Shown here: in pieces, positions 6,954 to 12,547 of the stretch
Position numbering within the stretch: the first letter of the stretch is position 1
Layout: each line of letters begins with the position of its first letter
From: Clostridium sp. SCN 57-10
GTDB taxonomy: Bacteria > Bacillota > Clostridia > Oscillospirales > Butyricicoccaceae
Reading direction: 5' to 3'
Assembly: GCA_001725215.1 (NCBI GenBank)
Contig: MEFT01000028.1
Coordinates: 1 to 12,547, forward strand
DNA: 12,547 nucleotides
The notes under the pieces: generated by a model
Told to the model about the DNA's origin: nothing
Seen by the model: the letters and a program-made list of their open reading frames with translations, nothing else
Databases searched by the model: none
Made by a program: the position numbers and the translations under genes

Positions 6954-7016
6954 GTATCTATGGTGCGTATTTTCTCTTAAAGATGCGTTTATGTATACGG
7001 CGCATGGTTGTGTTCC

Positions 7017-7045
7017 TTGACTTCGTATGTGAGCGGCGGTAAAAT
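7017..7045 (+). promoter_or_regulatory. Probable promoter of the DUF4177 gene (and rsmA)
   Basis: TTGACT at 7017-7022 and TAAAAT at 7040-7045 are exactly 17 bases apart, each one base from consensus. It lies 25 bases before the DUF4177 start codon, so the mRNA leader would be short but long enough for the GAAAGGGG binding site. Confidence 0.6.
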
Positions 7046-7069
7046 GGAAGGAATGAAAGGGGTGCGCGT

Positions 7070-7252
7070 ATGTGGGAATATAAGACGGAAACCTTCGGCT
7101 CTACGTGGGATTCTAAGGCGGGACTCAAGCGCAAGAGCGACGAGGTGCTCGCCCGGTGCGGAAAAGAAGGCTGGGAGCTTGTAAACTTCCAGTGCATCGG
7201 CGCATACGGCACCGTCATGATTTTTGTATTCAAAAGGCCCAAGCCGCAATAG
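7070..7252 (+). CDS. DUF4177 domain protein, 60 residues
   Basis: This small complete protein has the DUF4177 pattern: W-E-Y-K-T-E at the start, an amphipathic stretch with E-V-L, then G-K-E-G-W-E-L-V-N-F and the final strand I-F-V-F-K-R-P. Such proteins are short, cytoplasmic and common in Firmicutes; their function is unknown and I do not assign one. GAAAGGGGTG, spaced well before ATG 7070, fits translation initiation, and a good promoter lies just upstream. A palindrome lies between its stop and rsmA 65 bases downstream; if that is only a weak terminator the two genes may be co-transcribed. Confidence 0.8.
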   Translation: MWEYKTETFGSTWDSKAGLKRKSDEVLARCGKEGWELVNFQCIGAYGTVMIFVFKRPKPQ

Positions 7253-7267
7253 GCAGGGCGGGGTGTA

Positions 7268-7293
7268 GATTGCCGGCAGCGCTGCCGGCAATC
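7268..7293 (+). terminator. Perfect 26-base palindrome between the DUF4177 gene and rsmA
   Basis: Bases 7268-7280 and 7281-7293 are exact reverse complements with no spacer, so an RNA hairpin would have a GC-rich stem with a few unpaired bases at the tip. GTTTATT follows, a weak T-rich tail. It probably acts as a terminator or partial attenuator; a DNA-binding site is a less likely alternative. Confidence 0.6.
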
Positions 7294-7317
7294 GTTTATT
7301 GAACGGGAGTGTAACAC

Positions 7318-8172
7318 ATGAATCTTTGCGACGAACGGGTCATCCGCGCCGTGCTTGCACGGCACGGTTTTCATTTTTCCAAAAGCCTGGGGCAAAACTT
7401 TCTTCGCGAAGCGAGCGTGCCGCAAGGCATCGCCGAAGGTGCGGGGCTTGACGAAAATACCTGTGTGCTTGAGGTCGGCCCCGGGCTTGGCTGCCTGACG
7501 CGCGAGCTGTGCGTGCGGGCCAAAAAGGTCGTCGCCGTTGAGCTGGACGCGCGCCTGCCCGCCGTGCTGGCGGACACGCTGTCAGACATGGCGAATTTTA
7601 CACTGGTGCAGGGGGATATCCTCAAGGTGGATCTGTCTGCGCTCACGCATGAGCATTTCGGCGCGTCGCGCGCCGTGGCGTGCGCCAATTTGCCGTATTA
7701 TATTACAACACCTGCCATTACGACGCTCATCGAAAGCGGGTGCTTTGCCGCAATTACCGTGATGGTGCAGCGAGAGGTAGCAGACCGCATCTGCGCCGCG
7801 CCCGGCTCGCGCGATTATAGCGCGTTTACCGTGTATATCAACTATCACGCGCAGGCACGCAAGCTGCTTGATGTACCGCGCGATTGCTTCATCCCTGCGC
7901 CCAATGTCGATTCTGCCGTCGTACGGCTCGATCTGCTTGCGCAGCCGCCTGTGCCCATTATTGATAAAGCAATGTTTTTCCGCGTGGTCAAAGCGGCCTT
8001 TGCGCAGCGCCGTAAAACGATGCGCAACTGCATGAACGCCGCGTTCGGCGACAAATTGACGAAAGAACAAATGGAAAATTGTATGATTTATGCAGGCATC
8101 GACCCGTCTGCGCGAGGGGAAACTCTTTCCATTTCGCAGTTTGCGAAGCTTGCAGAGCAATTTCTTGTTTAA
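7318..8172 (+). CDS. rsmA: 16S rRNA adenine dimethyltransferase RsmA (KsgA)
   Basis: The 284-residue enzyme dimethylates the two adjacent adenines in the 3' terminal helix 45 of 16S rRNA (A1518 and A1519 in E. coli numbering), using SAM, late in 30S assembly. Motifs are in order: S-L-G-Q-N-F-L near 23-29, the SAM-binding L-E-V-G-P-G-L-G at 51-58, the acidic E75 after V-V-A-V, Q-G-D at 98-100, the catalytic N-L-P-Y-Y at 124-128, and F-A-Q-R-R-K-T-M in the C-terminal domain. Length is normal. GGGAG nine bases before the ATG supports the start. Loss of this enzyme confers kasugamycin resistance in other bacteria. The Erm 23S methyltransferases share the fold, but the full N-terminal K-S-L-G-Q-N-F and the C-terminal domain favour RsmA. 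Confidence 0.95.
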   Translation: MNLCDERVIRAVLARHGFHFSKSLGQNFLREASVPQGIAEGAGLDENTCVLEVGPGLGCLTRELCVRAKKVVAVELDARLPAVLADTLSDMANFTLVQGDILKVDLSALTHEHFGASRAVACANLPYYITTPAITTLIESGCFAAITVMVQREVADRICAAPGSRDYSAFTVYINYHAQARKLLDVPRDCFIPAPNVDSAVVRLDLLAQPPVPIIDKAMFFRVVKAAFAQRRKTMRNCMNAAFGDKLTKEQMENCMIYAGIDPSARGETLSISQFAKLAEQFLV

Positions 8173-8202
8173 GTTGCATAAATTTAGAGCGTTTTTTACG
8201 GA

Positions 8203-8231
8203 TTGTATTTTGCACATACTTGGGGTATGAT
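8203..8231 (+). promoter_or_regulatory. Probable promoter of pckA
   Basis: TTGTAT at 8203-8208 and TATGAT at 8226-8231 are 17 bases apart in an otherwise empty 140-base gap after rsmA. The GC-rich leader of about 75 bases that follows (8238-8312) may fold, but I see no named riboswitch. No clear terminator separates rsmA from this promoter, so some read-through is possible. Confidence 0.55.
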
Positions 8232-8312
8232 GGAAACAGTAAGGCGCGCCGCCCGGCGACCGGAGCGGAGCGTACACGATTTTCCGGCGAAAGAACGATG
8301 TGGAGGTTATTC

Positions 8313-10124
8313 ATGATGGCTCTGACTGCCAACCAACAGGTATTGAAGTTTGTCGAGGACGCCGCCGCGCTAACCCAACCGTCTCACGTGATGTGGATTG
8401 ACGGCAGCGAGGAGCAGCTTGAGGCGCTGCGCCGCGAGGCCATGGCGACGGGAGAGCTTATCAAGCTGAGCGAAGAAAAGCTACCCGGCTGCTATTATCA
8501 CCGGAGCGCGCTCAACGACGTGGCGCGCGTGGAGGACAGAACGTTTATCTGCTCGCGCCGTGAGGGCGATGCGGGCCCGACCAACAACTGGATGGAACCG
8601 GAAAAGGCCTATGCGCTTTCGGCAGACATCATGCGCGGCGCCATGAAGGGGCGCACCATGTACGTCATCCCCTTCTCGATGGGCCCCGTCGGCTCGCCGT
8701 TTTCCAAGGCAGGCATTGAAATTACCGATTCAATTTATGTCGTTGTCAGTATGGCCATCATGACGCGCATTGGCCAGAAGGTGCTTGATGTACTGGGCAA
8801 CAGCAACGATTTTGTGCGTGGCCTGCACGCCAAATGCGATTTGTCGGAGGACAAGCGTTACATTATGCATTTCCCGGAGGACAATACCATCATCAGCTGC
8901 AACTCCGGTTACGGCGGAAACGTGCTGCTCGGCAAAAAGTGCTTTGCGTTGCGCATCGCGTCGTATCAGGGCAAGCAGGAAGGCTGGATGGCTGAGCACA
9001 TGCTCATCCTCGGTATCGAAAATCCGCAGGGTGAGGTCAAGTATATTGCGGCGGCGTTCCCGTCGGCATGCGGCAAGACTAACCTTGCTATGCTCATCCC
9101 GCCCGAATCCTATCTGAAAAAAGGTTATAAGGTGTGGACGGTCGGCGACGATATCGCCTGGATCCGCAAGGCACCGGACGGACGCCTATGGGCCATCAAC
9201 CCCGAAGCGGGCTTCTTTGGCGTCGCACCCGGTACCAGCGTGAAGTCGAACCCCAACGCGCTGGCGAGCACGCAGAAAAACGCTATCTTCACCAACGTGG
9301 TTTACAAGCCGGAGGACGGCACCGTTTGGTGGGAGGGCATGGATAAAAACCCGCCGAAGAACGCACTTGACTGGAAGGGCAATCCGTGGGATCCCGCAAG
9401 CGGCGAAAAGGGAGCGCAGCCCAACTCGCGCTTTACGGCACCCGCCGCGAACTGCCCGTGCATTTCGAAGGAATGGGAAGCGCCGCAGGGCGTGCCGCTG
9501 TCTGCCATCGTGTTTGGCGGACGCCGCGCCAAGACGGCTCCGCTCGTCTATCAGTCGCGTGACTGGAACCACGGCGTGTTTGTCGGCGCGGTGATGGCGT
9601 CTGAGACGACGGCCGCGGCGACCGGCGCGGTCGGCGTGGTGCGCCGCGACCCGATGGCCATGCGTCCCTTCATCGGCTATCACGTCGGCGATTATTTCCG
9701 CCATTGGGTCGAAATGGGCAAGACGATTGAAGACAATAAAAAGCCGAAGATCTTTAATGTCAACTGGTTCCGCCTGAATGACAACGGCAGCTTTATGTGG
9801 CCCGGCTTCGGCGAAAACTTCCGCGTGCTTGAGTGGATTCTCAAGCGCTGCGACGGCGAGGTAGACGCGGTGGAAACCGAGATCGGCTTTGTGCCCCACG
9901 CCGAAGACATCAACCTTGACGGACTTGATTACACCATCGAGGGCGACGAGAAGTTCACGTACGACACGCTGCGCTCCATCCTCACCGTCGAGCACGAATA
10001 CTGGAAGCAAGACGCGCGCAGCATCCGCGACTTCTTCGCCACCGTGGGTGACAAGCTGCCCCGCGAACTGAGCGACAGCCTGGACACGCTCGAGCGCAAT
10101 CTCGGCATGACGGCCAACGTCTAA
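8313..10124 (+). CDS. pckA: Phosphoenolpyruvate carboxykinase (GTP)
   Basis: The 603-residue protein is a GTP-type PEPCK, which interconverts oxaloacetate + GTP with PEP + CO2 + GDP using a divalent metal. F-P-S-A-C-G-K-T-N at 249-257 is the kinase-1 loop, with the reactive Cys253 characteristic of the GTP class. P-F-S-M-G-P-V-G-S-P near 120-129 and V-G-D-D-I-A-W further on fit the substrate and metal sites. Size matches GTP enzymes (about 600) and not ATP enzymes (about 530). GGAGG at 8302-8306, six bases upstream, sets the start at ATG 8313, with ATG 8316 as an alternative; the frame is open further upstream but only into leader and rsmA sequence. In fermentative anaerobes this enzyme often runs towards oxaloacetate for succinate or propionate formation, but direction cannot be read from sequence. 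It has its own promoter and palindromic terminator, so it is probably monocistronic. Confidence 0.96.
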   Translation: MMALTANQQVLKFVEDAAALTQPSHVMWIDGSEEQLEALRREAMATGELIKLSEEKLPGCYYHRSALNDVARVEDRTFICSRREGDAGPTNNWMEPEKAYALSADIMRGAMKGRTMYVIPFSMGPVGSPFSKAGIEITDSIYVVVSMAIMTRIGQKVLDVLGNSNDFVRGLHAKCDLSEDKRYIMHFPEDNTIISCNSGYGGNVLLGKKCFALRIASYQGKQEGWMAEHMLILGIENPQGEVKYIAAAFPSACGKTNLAMLIPPESYLKKGYKVWTVGDDIAWIRKAPDGRLWAINPEAGFFGVAPGTSVKSNPNALASTQKNAIFTNVVYKPEDGTVWWEGMDKNPPKNALDWKGNPWDPASGEKGAQPNSRFTAPAANCPCISKEWEAPQGVPLSAIVFGGRRAKTAPLVYQSRDWNHGVFVGAVMASETTAAATGAVGVVRRDPMAMRPFIGYHVGDYFRHWVEMGKTIEDNKKPKIFNVNWFRLNDNGSFMWPGFGENFRVLEWILKRCDGEVDAVETEIGFVPHAEDINLDGLDYTIEGDEKFTYDTLRSILTVEHEYWKQDARSIRDFFATVGDKLPRELSDSLDTLERNLGMTANV

Positions 10125-10161
10125 GCGCTTCTTGCGCGACGGCGAAAAACATGATATTCTG

Positions 10162-10189
10162 GCAGGGACGGCGCATGCGCCGTCCCTGC
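10162..10189 (+). terminator. Perfect palindromic terminator after pckA
   Basis: Bases 10162-10175 and 10176-10189 are exact reverse complements, giving a very stable GC-rich hairpin 37 bases after the pckA stop. TTGTGTT follows as a broken T tract. It probably ends pckA transcription. A second, smaller hairpin (10211-10216 with 10222-10227) lies 21 bases further on. Confidence 0.75.
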
Positions 10190-10251
10190 TTGTGTTATGC
10201 GGGATGAACGCGCGGCGTGATGCCGCGTGATTGATACAGAGGAGAAACAGG

Positions 10252-10818
10252 ATGATTATTTCGTGTTACGGCGACTCCAATACGCGCTATTATCTCGGTG
10301 ATACACAAGAAAACGGCGACGCCTCGCTCTCATATCCTGCGGCGCTCGGACGGGTGCTCGGAGAAAGCGCGACGGTACATAACTGCGGCTACCCCGATAT
10401 GCAAACCGATTTTGCCGTGGCGCGCTTTGCCGAGCATGTCACGGCTCTGCGTGCCGACGTGTGCATCCTCGGTTTCGGCACCAACGACATTCGCCAGCCG
10501 GACGCCGATTTAAGTGGTTATCTCTCGCGCATGGAGACGCTGCTCCGCATGTGCGATGAGGGCGGCGTGCGTGCCATTGTGCTGCTCATTCCCTGGTTTT
10601 CGGAGGACTATTGCGGCATAGAGGGGCAGAACCGCATTCCGGTTTGGAATGCGGCGCTGCGCGCGCTGTGCGCGCAATGGGGCGTCTCCGTGCTTGACGT
10701 TTACAGCGCGTTCTGCGCAGACCCCGCGCGCTATTACAACGAAACGAAAACGGCGCGTCGCCATTACAGCGCTGCGGCTTGCGAAGCGATTTCCCGCATG
10801 GCGGCGGAGATGCTGTGA
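10252..10818 (+). CDS. SGNH/GDSL-type hydrolase, atypical C-terminal block
   Basis: The 188-residue product is a small single-domain SGNH hydrolase (esterase, lipase or deacetylase type). Block I is G7-D8-S9-N10 with the probable nucleophile Ser9. Block II is N44-C-G46, and block III is G76-T77-N78-D79. His171 sits where the block V His belongs, but the Asp normally three residues before it is replaced by Ala168 (T-A-R-R-H). The enzyme may work with a Ser-His dyad, use another acid, or be weakened. No signal peptide is present, so it should be cytoplasmic. ATG 10252 is chosen because GAGGAG lies about six bases upstream; the frame extends to 10231 without a good site. The stop overlaps the start of the DUF1294 gene by one base, so the two are translationally coupled. 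Substrate unknown. Confidence 0.85.
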   Translation: MIISCYGDSNTRYYLGDTQENGDASLSYPAALGRVLGESATVHNCGYPDMQTDFAVARFAEHVTALRADVCILGFGTNDIRQPDADLSGYLSRMETLLRMCDEGGVRAIVLLIPWFSEDYCGIEGQNRIPVWNAALRALCAQWGVSVLDVYSAFCADPARYYNETKTARRHYSAAACEAISRMAAEML

Positions 10819-11102
10819 TGCTGCTTGTGCTTAAGGCTGTGGCTGCCGTCATGGCGGCCATGTCGCTCGTCGCGTTTTGTGCGTGCGGCATCGACAAGCG
10901 CCGCGCCAAACGACATCGCTGGCGCATCCCCGAAAGCACGCTTTTGCTGTTCGCCGCGCTCGGCGGTGCGGGTGGCTTTTGGGTGGGCATGCGCGTTTTT
11001 CACCATAAAACCCAGCATAAAAAATTCACGATAACCGTGCCGCTGCTCTTTACGGCGCAGGCGGCGGGTATCGCGTATCTCGTGTGGCGCGTCTTCGCAT
11101 AA
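10818..11102 (+). CDS. DUF1294 family small membrane protein
   Basis: The 94-residue protein has a first hydrophobic segment at about 3-23, then D-K-R-R-A-K-R-H-R-W-R-I-P-E at 26-39, a second segment at 41-60 with G-G-A-G-G, then F-H-H-K-T-x-x-K-K-F at 61-70 and a third segment at 73-92. This D-K-x-x-A ... W-R-I-P-E ... G-M-x-x-x-H-K-T ... K-F order is the DUF1294 signature. The function of the family is unknown. The start is ATG 10818, overlapping the SGNH stop as TGATG, with GGAG inside the end of the SGNH gene as binding site; an in-frame extension to 10779 has no such support. Coupled expression suggests a link with the SGNH hydrolase, but DUF1294 genes occur in many contexts, so this may be chance. 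Confidence 0.82.
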   Translation: MLLVLKAVAAVMAAMSLVAFCACGIDKRRAKRHRWRIPESTLLLFAALGGAGGFWVGMRVFHHKTQHKKFTITVPLLFTAQAAGIAYLVWRVFA

Positions 11103-11137
11103 CCGCGCGGCATATTCGAAAGAACGACGCAATATGG

Positions 11138-11288
11138 AAAGAGGTGAGCTCGAATGAGGTTAATTCGAGATAACGACTCGGTGCGGTTAAAAATCTGATA
11201 ACAGATTGCATCGAGATACCTGGACTTCATGTTATCAGTTAACTGCACCTGTCGAACCCAATGATTGATACGATAAGGAGTAGTTGTC
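11138..11288 (+). promoter_or_regulatory. Structured mRNA leader of the methyltransferase gene (candidate attenuator)
   Basis: Between the DUF1294 stop and the methyltransferase start the sequence is packed with complementary segments. A long imperfect stem pairs 11180-11190 with 11239-11249 (one G-U) and 11195-11203 with 11230-11238, about 20 pairs with a 4-base bulge. Competing small hairpins are 11149-11155 with 11163-11169 (masking the leader ATG) and 11192-11197 with 11202-11207. Also, 11172-11179 matches 11278-11285, which covers part of the methyltransferase GGAG, at seven of eight positions. A 14-codon ORF runs through the left arms. No T run follows the big stem, so a translational mechanism is more likely than transcription termination. 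I see no clear promoter upstream. Pairings were found by eye, without energy calculation. Confidence 0.5.
11154..11198 (+). CDS. Putative 14-residue leader peptide
   Basis: The ORF encodes MRLIRDNDSVRLKI. Its ribosome binding site AAAGAGGTGA (11138-11147) is one base from the ideal AAGGAGGTGA, and GAGGTG ends seven bases before the ATG. That is better than the sites of many full genes in this window and is the main reason for calling it. Residues 11-13 are R-L-K, which fits the '+X+' pattern known to cause macrolide-dependent ribosome arrest. A ribosome with Leu12 in the P site would cover the left arm of the long stem. The peptide also starts M-R-L, like the arrest core of ErmDL, but with Ile where ErmDL has Arg. 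It lies 90 bases before the methyltransferase and is in the same orientation. It is too short for homology evidence, so a chance ORF remains possible. Confidence 0.5.
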   Translation: MRLIRDNDSVRLKI

Positions 11289-12047
11289 ATGAACAAAGAG
11301 CTTTTAAGAAAGCAATGGCTGGAAGAGGAAACCGTTGCGCATATCCGCGGCTGGGATTTTTCGCATATACACGGAAGATATGAGGAAGAAAAAGATTTGC
11401 CGTGGGATTACAGAGCAATCACCAGCCAATATTTAAAGCCCGACTACCGTTTGCTTGACATGGATACGGGCGGAGGAGAGTTTTTGCTTTCGCTTCAGCA
11501 TCCATATCAGAATACGAGCGCGACGGAAGCGTATCCGCCGAATGTTGCGCTGTGCGAGGAAACGCTGCGCCCTCTTGGCATAGACTTCCGTGAGGCGGAC
11601 GCATCGGGGGTGCTTCCGTTCGAAGACGAGATGTTCGATATGGTAATCAATCGTCACGGCAGCTTTCATGCTTCGGAATTATATCGCGTTTTAAAGCCCA
11701 ATGGAATATTCATCACGGAGCAGGTCGGCGCTGAAAACGACAGAGCATTGGTTGATTTATTGCTCCCCGGCACGGAACTGCCGTTTCCGGAGCTGTATTT
11801 AAACAAAGTGTCGGAGCAGCTCGCCAAAGAAGGCTTTATGATGCTGCAGGCACAGGAGGCTTTTCGGCCGATTAAGTTTTATGATGTCGGTGCACTGGTG
11901 TGGTTTGCCCGTATCATCGAATGGGAGTTCCCAAACTTTACAGTGGATGGGTGCCTTGCAGCTTTGTATCGTGCGCAGGAAATCTTGGAGAAAAACGGGT
12001 GTATTGAAGGCAAAATCCATCGATTTTTGATCGTTGCAAGAAAATAG
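11289..12047 (+). CDS. Class I SAM-dependent methyltransferase, substrate unknown
   Basis: The 252-residue protein has a class I methyltransferase core. L-L-D-M-D-T-G-G-G-E-F at 55-65 is motif I (SAM binding), T-E-A-Y-P-P-N near 79-85 fits the end of strand 2, and F-D-M-V-I-N-R-H about 60 residues later fits motif IV. The family-like N-terminus contains W-D-F-S-H-I-H-G-R-Y and L-P-W-D-Y. The end A-L-V-W-F-A-R ... H-R-F-L-I-V-A-R-K is also recurrent in unassigned Firmicute methyltransferases that I recall. There is no zinc-finger N-terminus as in RlmA/TlrB and no N-L-P-Y-Y as in Erm/KsgA, so the target is unknown. AAGGAG eight bases before the ATG is a good binding site. The gene is more A+T-rich than pckA or rsmA, has its own structured leader and its own terminator, and so looks like a self-contained acquired cassette. 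Confidence 0.82.
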   Translation: MNKELLRKQWLEEETVAHIRGWDFSHIHGRYEEEKDLPWDYRAITSQYLKPDYRLLDMDTGGGEFLLSLQHPYQNTSATEAYPPNVALCEETLRPLGIDFREADASGVLPFEDEMFDMVINRHGSFHASELYRVLKPNGIFITEQVGAENDRALVDLLLPGTELPFPELYLNKVSEQLAKEGFMMLQAQEAFRPIKFYDVGALVWFARIIEWEFPNFTVDGCLAALYRAQEILEKNGCIEGKIHRFLIVARK

Positions 12048-12120
12048 TAAGAGCGCCCGGAGATTATAGCATCATCTTTCTAACGGTATAACTTACTTGG
12101 CCGAGAGGTCAGCATCAATC

Positions 12121-12159
12121 AAAACATCCTGTCCGATGAACGATCGGACAGGATGTTTT
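12121..12159 (+). terminator. Strong rho-independent terminator after the methyltransferase
   Basis: A perfect 17-bp stem (12121-12137 with 12143-12159, five-base loop) starts with four A and ends in a T run continuing to 12164. It lies 73 bases after the methyltransferase stop. The reverse reading also ends in T, so it could act in both directions. Confidence 0.92.
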
Positions 12160-12311
12160 TGTTTATGTTTCGACGTGAATATGCAGCGGCGTTTTCTAAT
12201 AAAAATATTTGATGGAGCGCTCTATGGAATATTGCAATACAGAAAGAGATGTGGTAAGCTTTTTCCGGTATGTAAACTGATAGAACGATAAATCAAATTT
12301 GGGGTGCGGGT

Positions 12312-12547
12312 ATGAGAGAGAAAAAAGCGATTTCACTGGAAACCTATGTTTTCCTTGCGGTGCTCGTTGCCGGGGTGGGGTATTTCTGCTCTGTGATGGG
12401 CGTCAGCCATTTTTTCGGTACCCTGATGGCAACCTCGTATTCGCTACTCGTTGATACGGTGCTTTTCATCATGGCGATTTCGGTCGTCACGGGCGCGGTG
12501 GCCGGGCTTTTTTCCGAATTTGGAGTCATCGCGCTGCTCAACAGGCT
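12312..12547 (+). CDS. N-terminal part of a polytopic membrane protein (possibly nucleoside-recognition/gate domain family)
   Basis: The frame is open from ATG 12312 to the window end: 78 codons without a stop, in the high-GC3 style of the core genes. After a short charged start (M-R-E-K-K) there is a hydrophobic segment at about 12-30, then G-T-L-M-A-T-S-Y-S-L-L-V-D-T-V-L-F-I-M-A-I at about 38-58, a further segment, and L-F-S-E-F-G-V-I-A-L-L-N at the end. The pattern of a T-x-x-x-L-L-x-x-T-V segment followed by a conserved F-G-V resembles Firmicute membrane proteins with a nucleoside-recognition (gate) domain, but this is from memory and weak. GGGGTG five bases before the ATG is an acceptable binding site. 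No clear promoter is seen in 12165-12300, although some transcription signal is expected after the strong terminator. Confidence 0.65.
   Translation, partial: MREKKAISLETYVFLAVLVAGVGYFCSVMGVSHFFGTLMATSYSLLVDTVLFIMAISVVTGAVAGLFSEFGVIALLNR

Noticed and set aside
8079..8312. N-terminal extension of pckA by 78 codons
   Set aside because: The extension overlaps the rsmA end and the pckA promoter and leader. GGAGG at 8302-8306 and the family alignment both support ATG 8313.
9186..10010. 274-codon minus-strand frame opposite pckA
   Set aside because: Antisense shadow of a strongly conserved gene.
11103..11288. tRNA or tRNA-like gene in the methyltransferase leader
   Set aside because: GTCGAACCC slightly resembles a T-loop, but no acceptor stem or anticodon arm can be built around it.
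12097..12291. 64-codon frame after the methyltransferase
   Set aside because: It spans the strong terminator hairpin and has no convincing ribosome binding site or recognisable motif.
1..12547. CRISPR arrays, insertion sequences, att sites, rRNA or tRNA genes
   Set aside because: No regularly spaced repeats, transposase or integrase frames, terminal inverted repeats or conserved RNA gene cores were seen on either strand.

Overview
The window looks like chromosomal DNA of a fairly GC-rich Clostridia-type Firmicute, perhaps an Oscillospirales-like gut anaerobe. Supporting signs are strong GGAGG-type ribosome binding sites, the rplM-rpsI pair, a GTP-type PEP carboxykinase, a stalk-domain secreted protein, and DUF4177 and DUF1294 proteins. 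This placement is inference. Most genes are core or housekeeping. Two patches are visibly richer in A+T (about 4.2-7.0 kb and 11.1-12.3 kb) and look accessory.

Layout. 1-0.9 kb: 3' end of a CocE/NonD-type hydrolase (+). 1.0-2.15 kb: a GltS-like membrane transporter (+) split by a one-base frameshift. 2.2-3.03 kb: a TtcA-type tRNA thiolation enzyme (-) with its own terminator. 3.19-4.16 kb: promoter, rplM, rpsI and a bidirectional terminator (+). 4.2-5.53 kb: a membrane-anchored S41 protease (-). 5.54-5.89 kb: AT-rich gap with a promoter and a hairpin. 5.9-6.84 kb: a secreted stalk-domain protein (-). 6.9-7.05 kb: divergent promoters. 7.07-8.17 kb: a DUF4177 protein and rsmA/ksgA (+). 8.2-10.19 kb: pckA with promoter and palindromic terminator (+). 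10.25-11.1 kb: an SGNH hydrolase overlapping a DUF1294 membrane protein (+). 11.14-12.16 kb: a short leader ORF, a structured leader, a class I methyltransferase and a strong terminator (+). 12.3 kb to the end: start of a membrane protein that runs off the window.

How the genes relate. Translation is the commonest theme: two ribosomal proteins, a tRNA thiolase, the rRNA dimethyltransferase RsmA, and possibly the 11.3 kb methyltransferase. PckA is central carbon metabolism. The S41 protease and the stalk-domain protein both act at or outside the membrane and share a 12-base promoter-proximal motif.

The most interesting signal is the leader before the 11.3 kb methyltransferase. A 14-codon ORF with a near-perfect Shine-Dalgarno site ends in R-L-K, matching the '+X+' motif known for macrolide-dependent ribosome arrest. 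Those codons lie in the left arm of a long imperfect hairpin. This resembles erm-type attenuation, although the methyltransferase is not a recognisable Erm.
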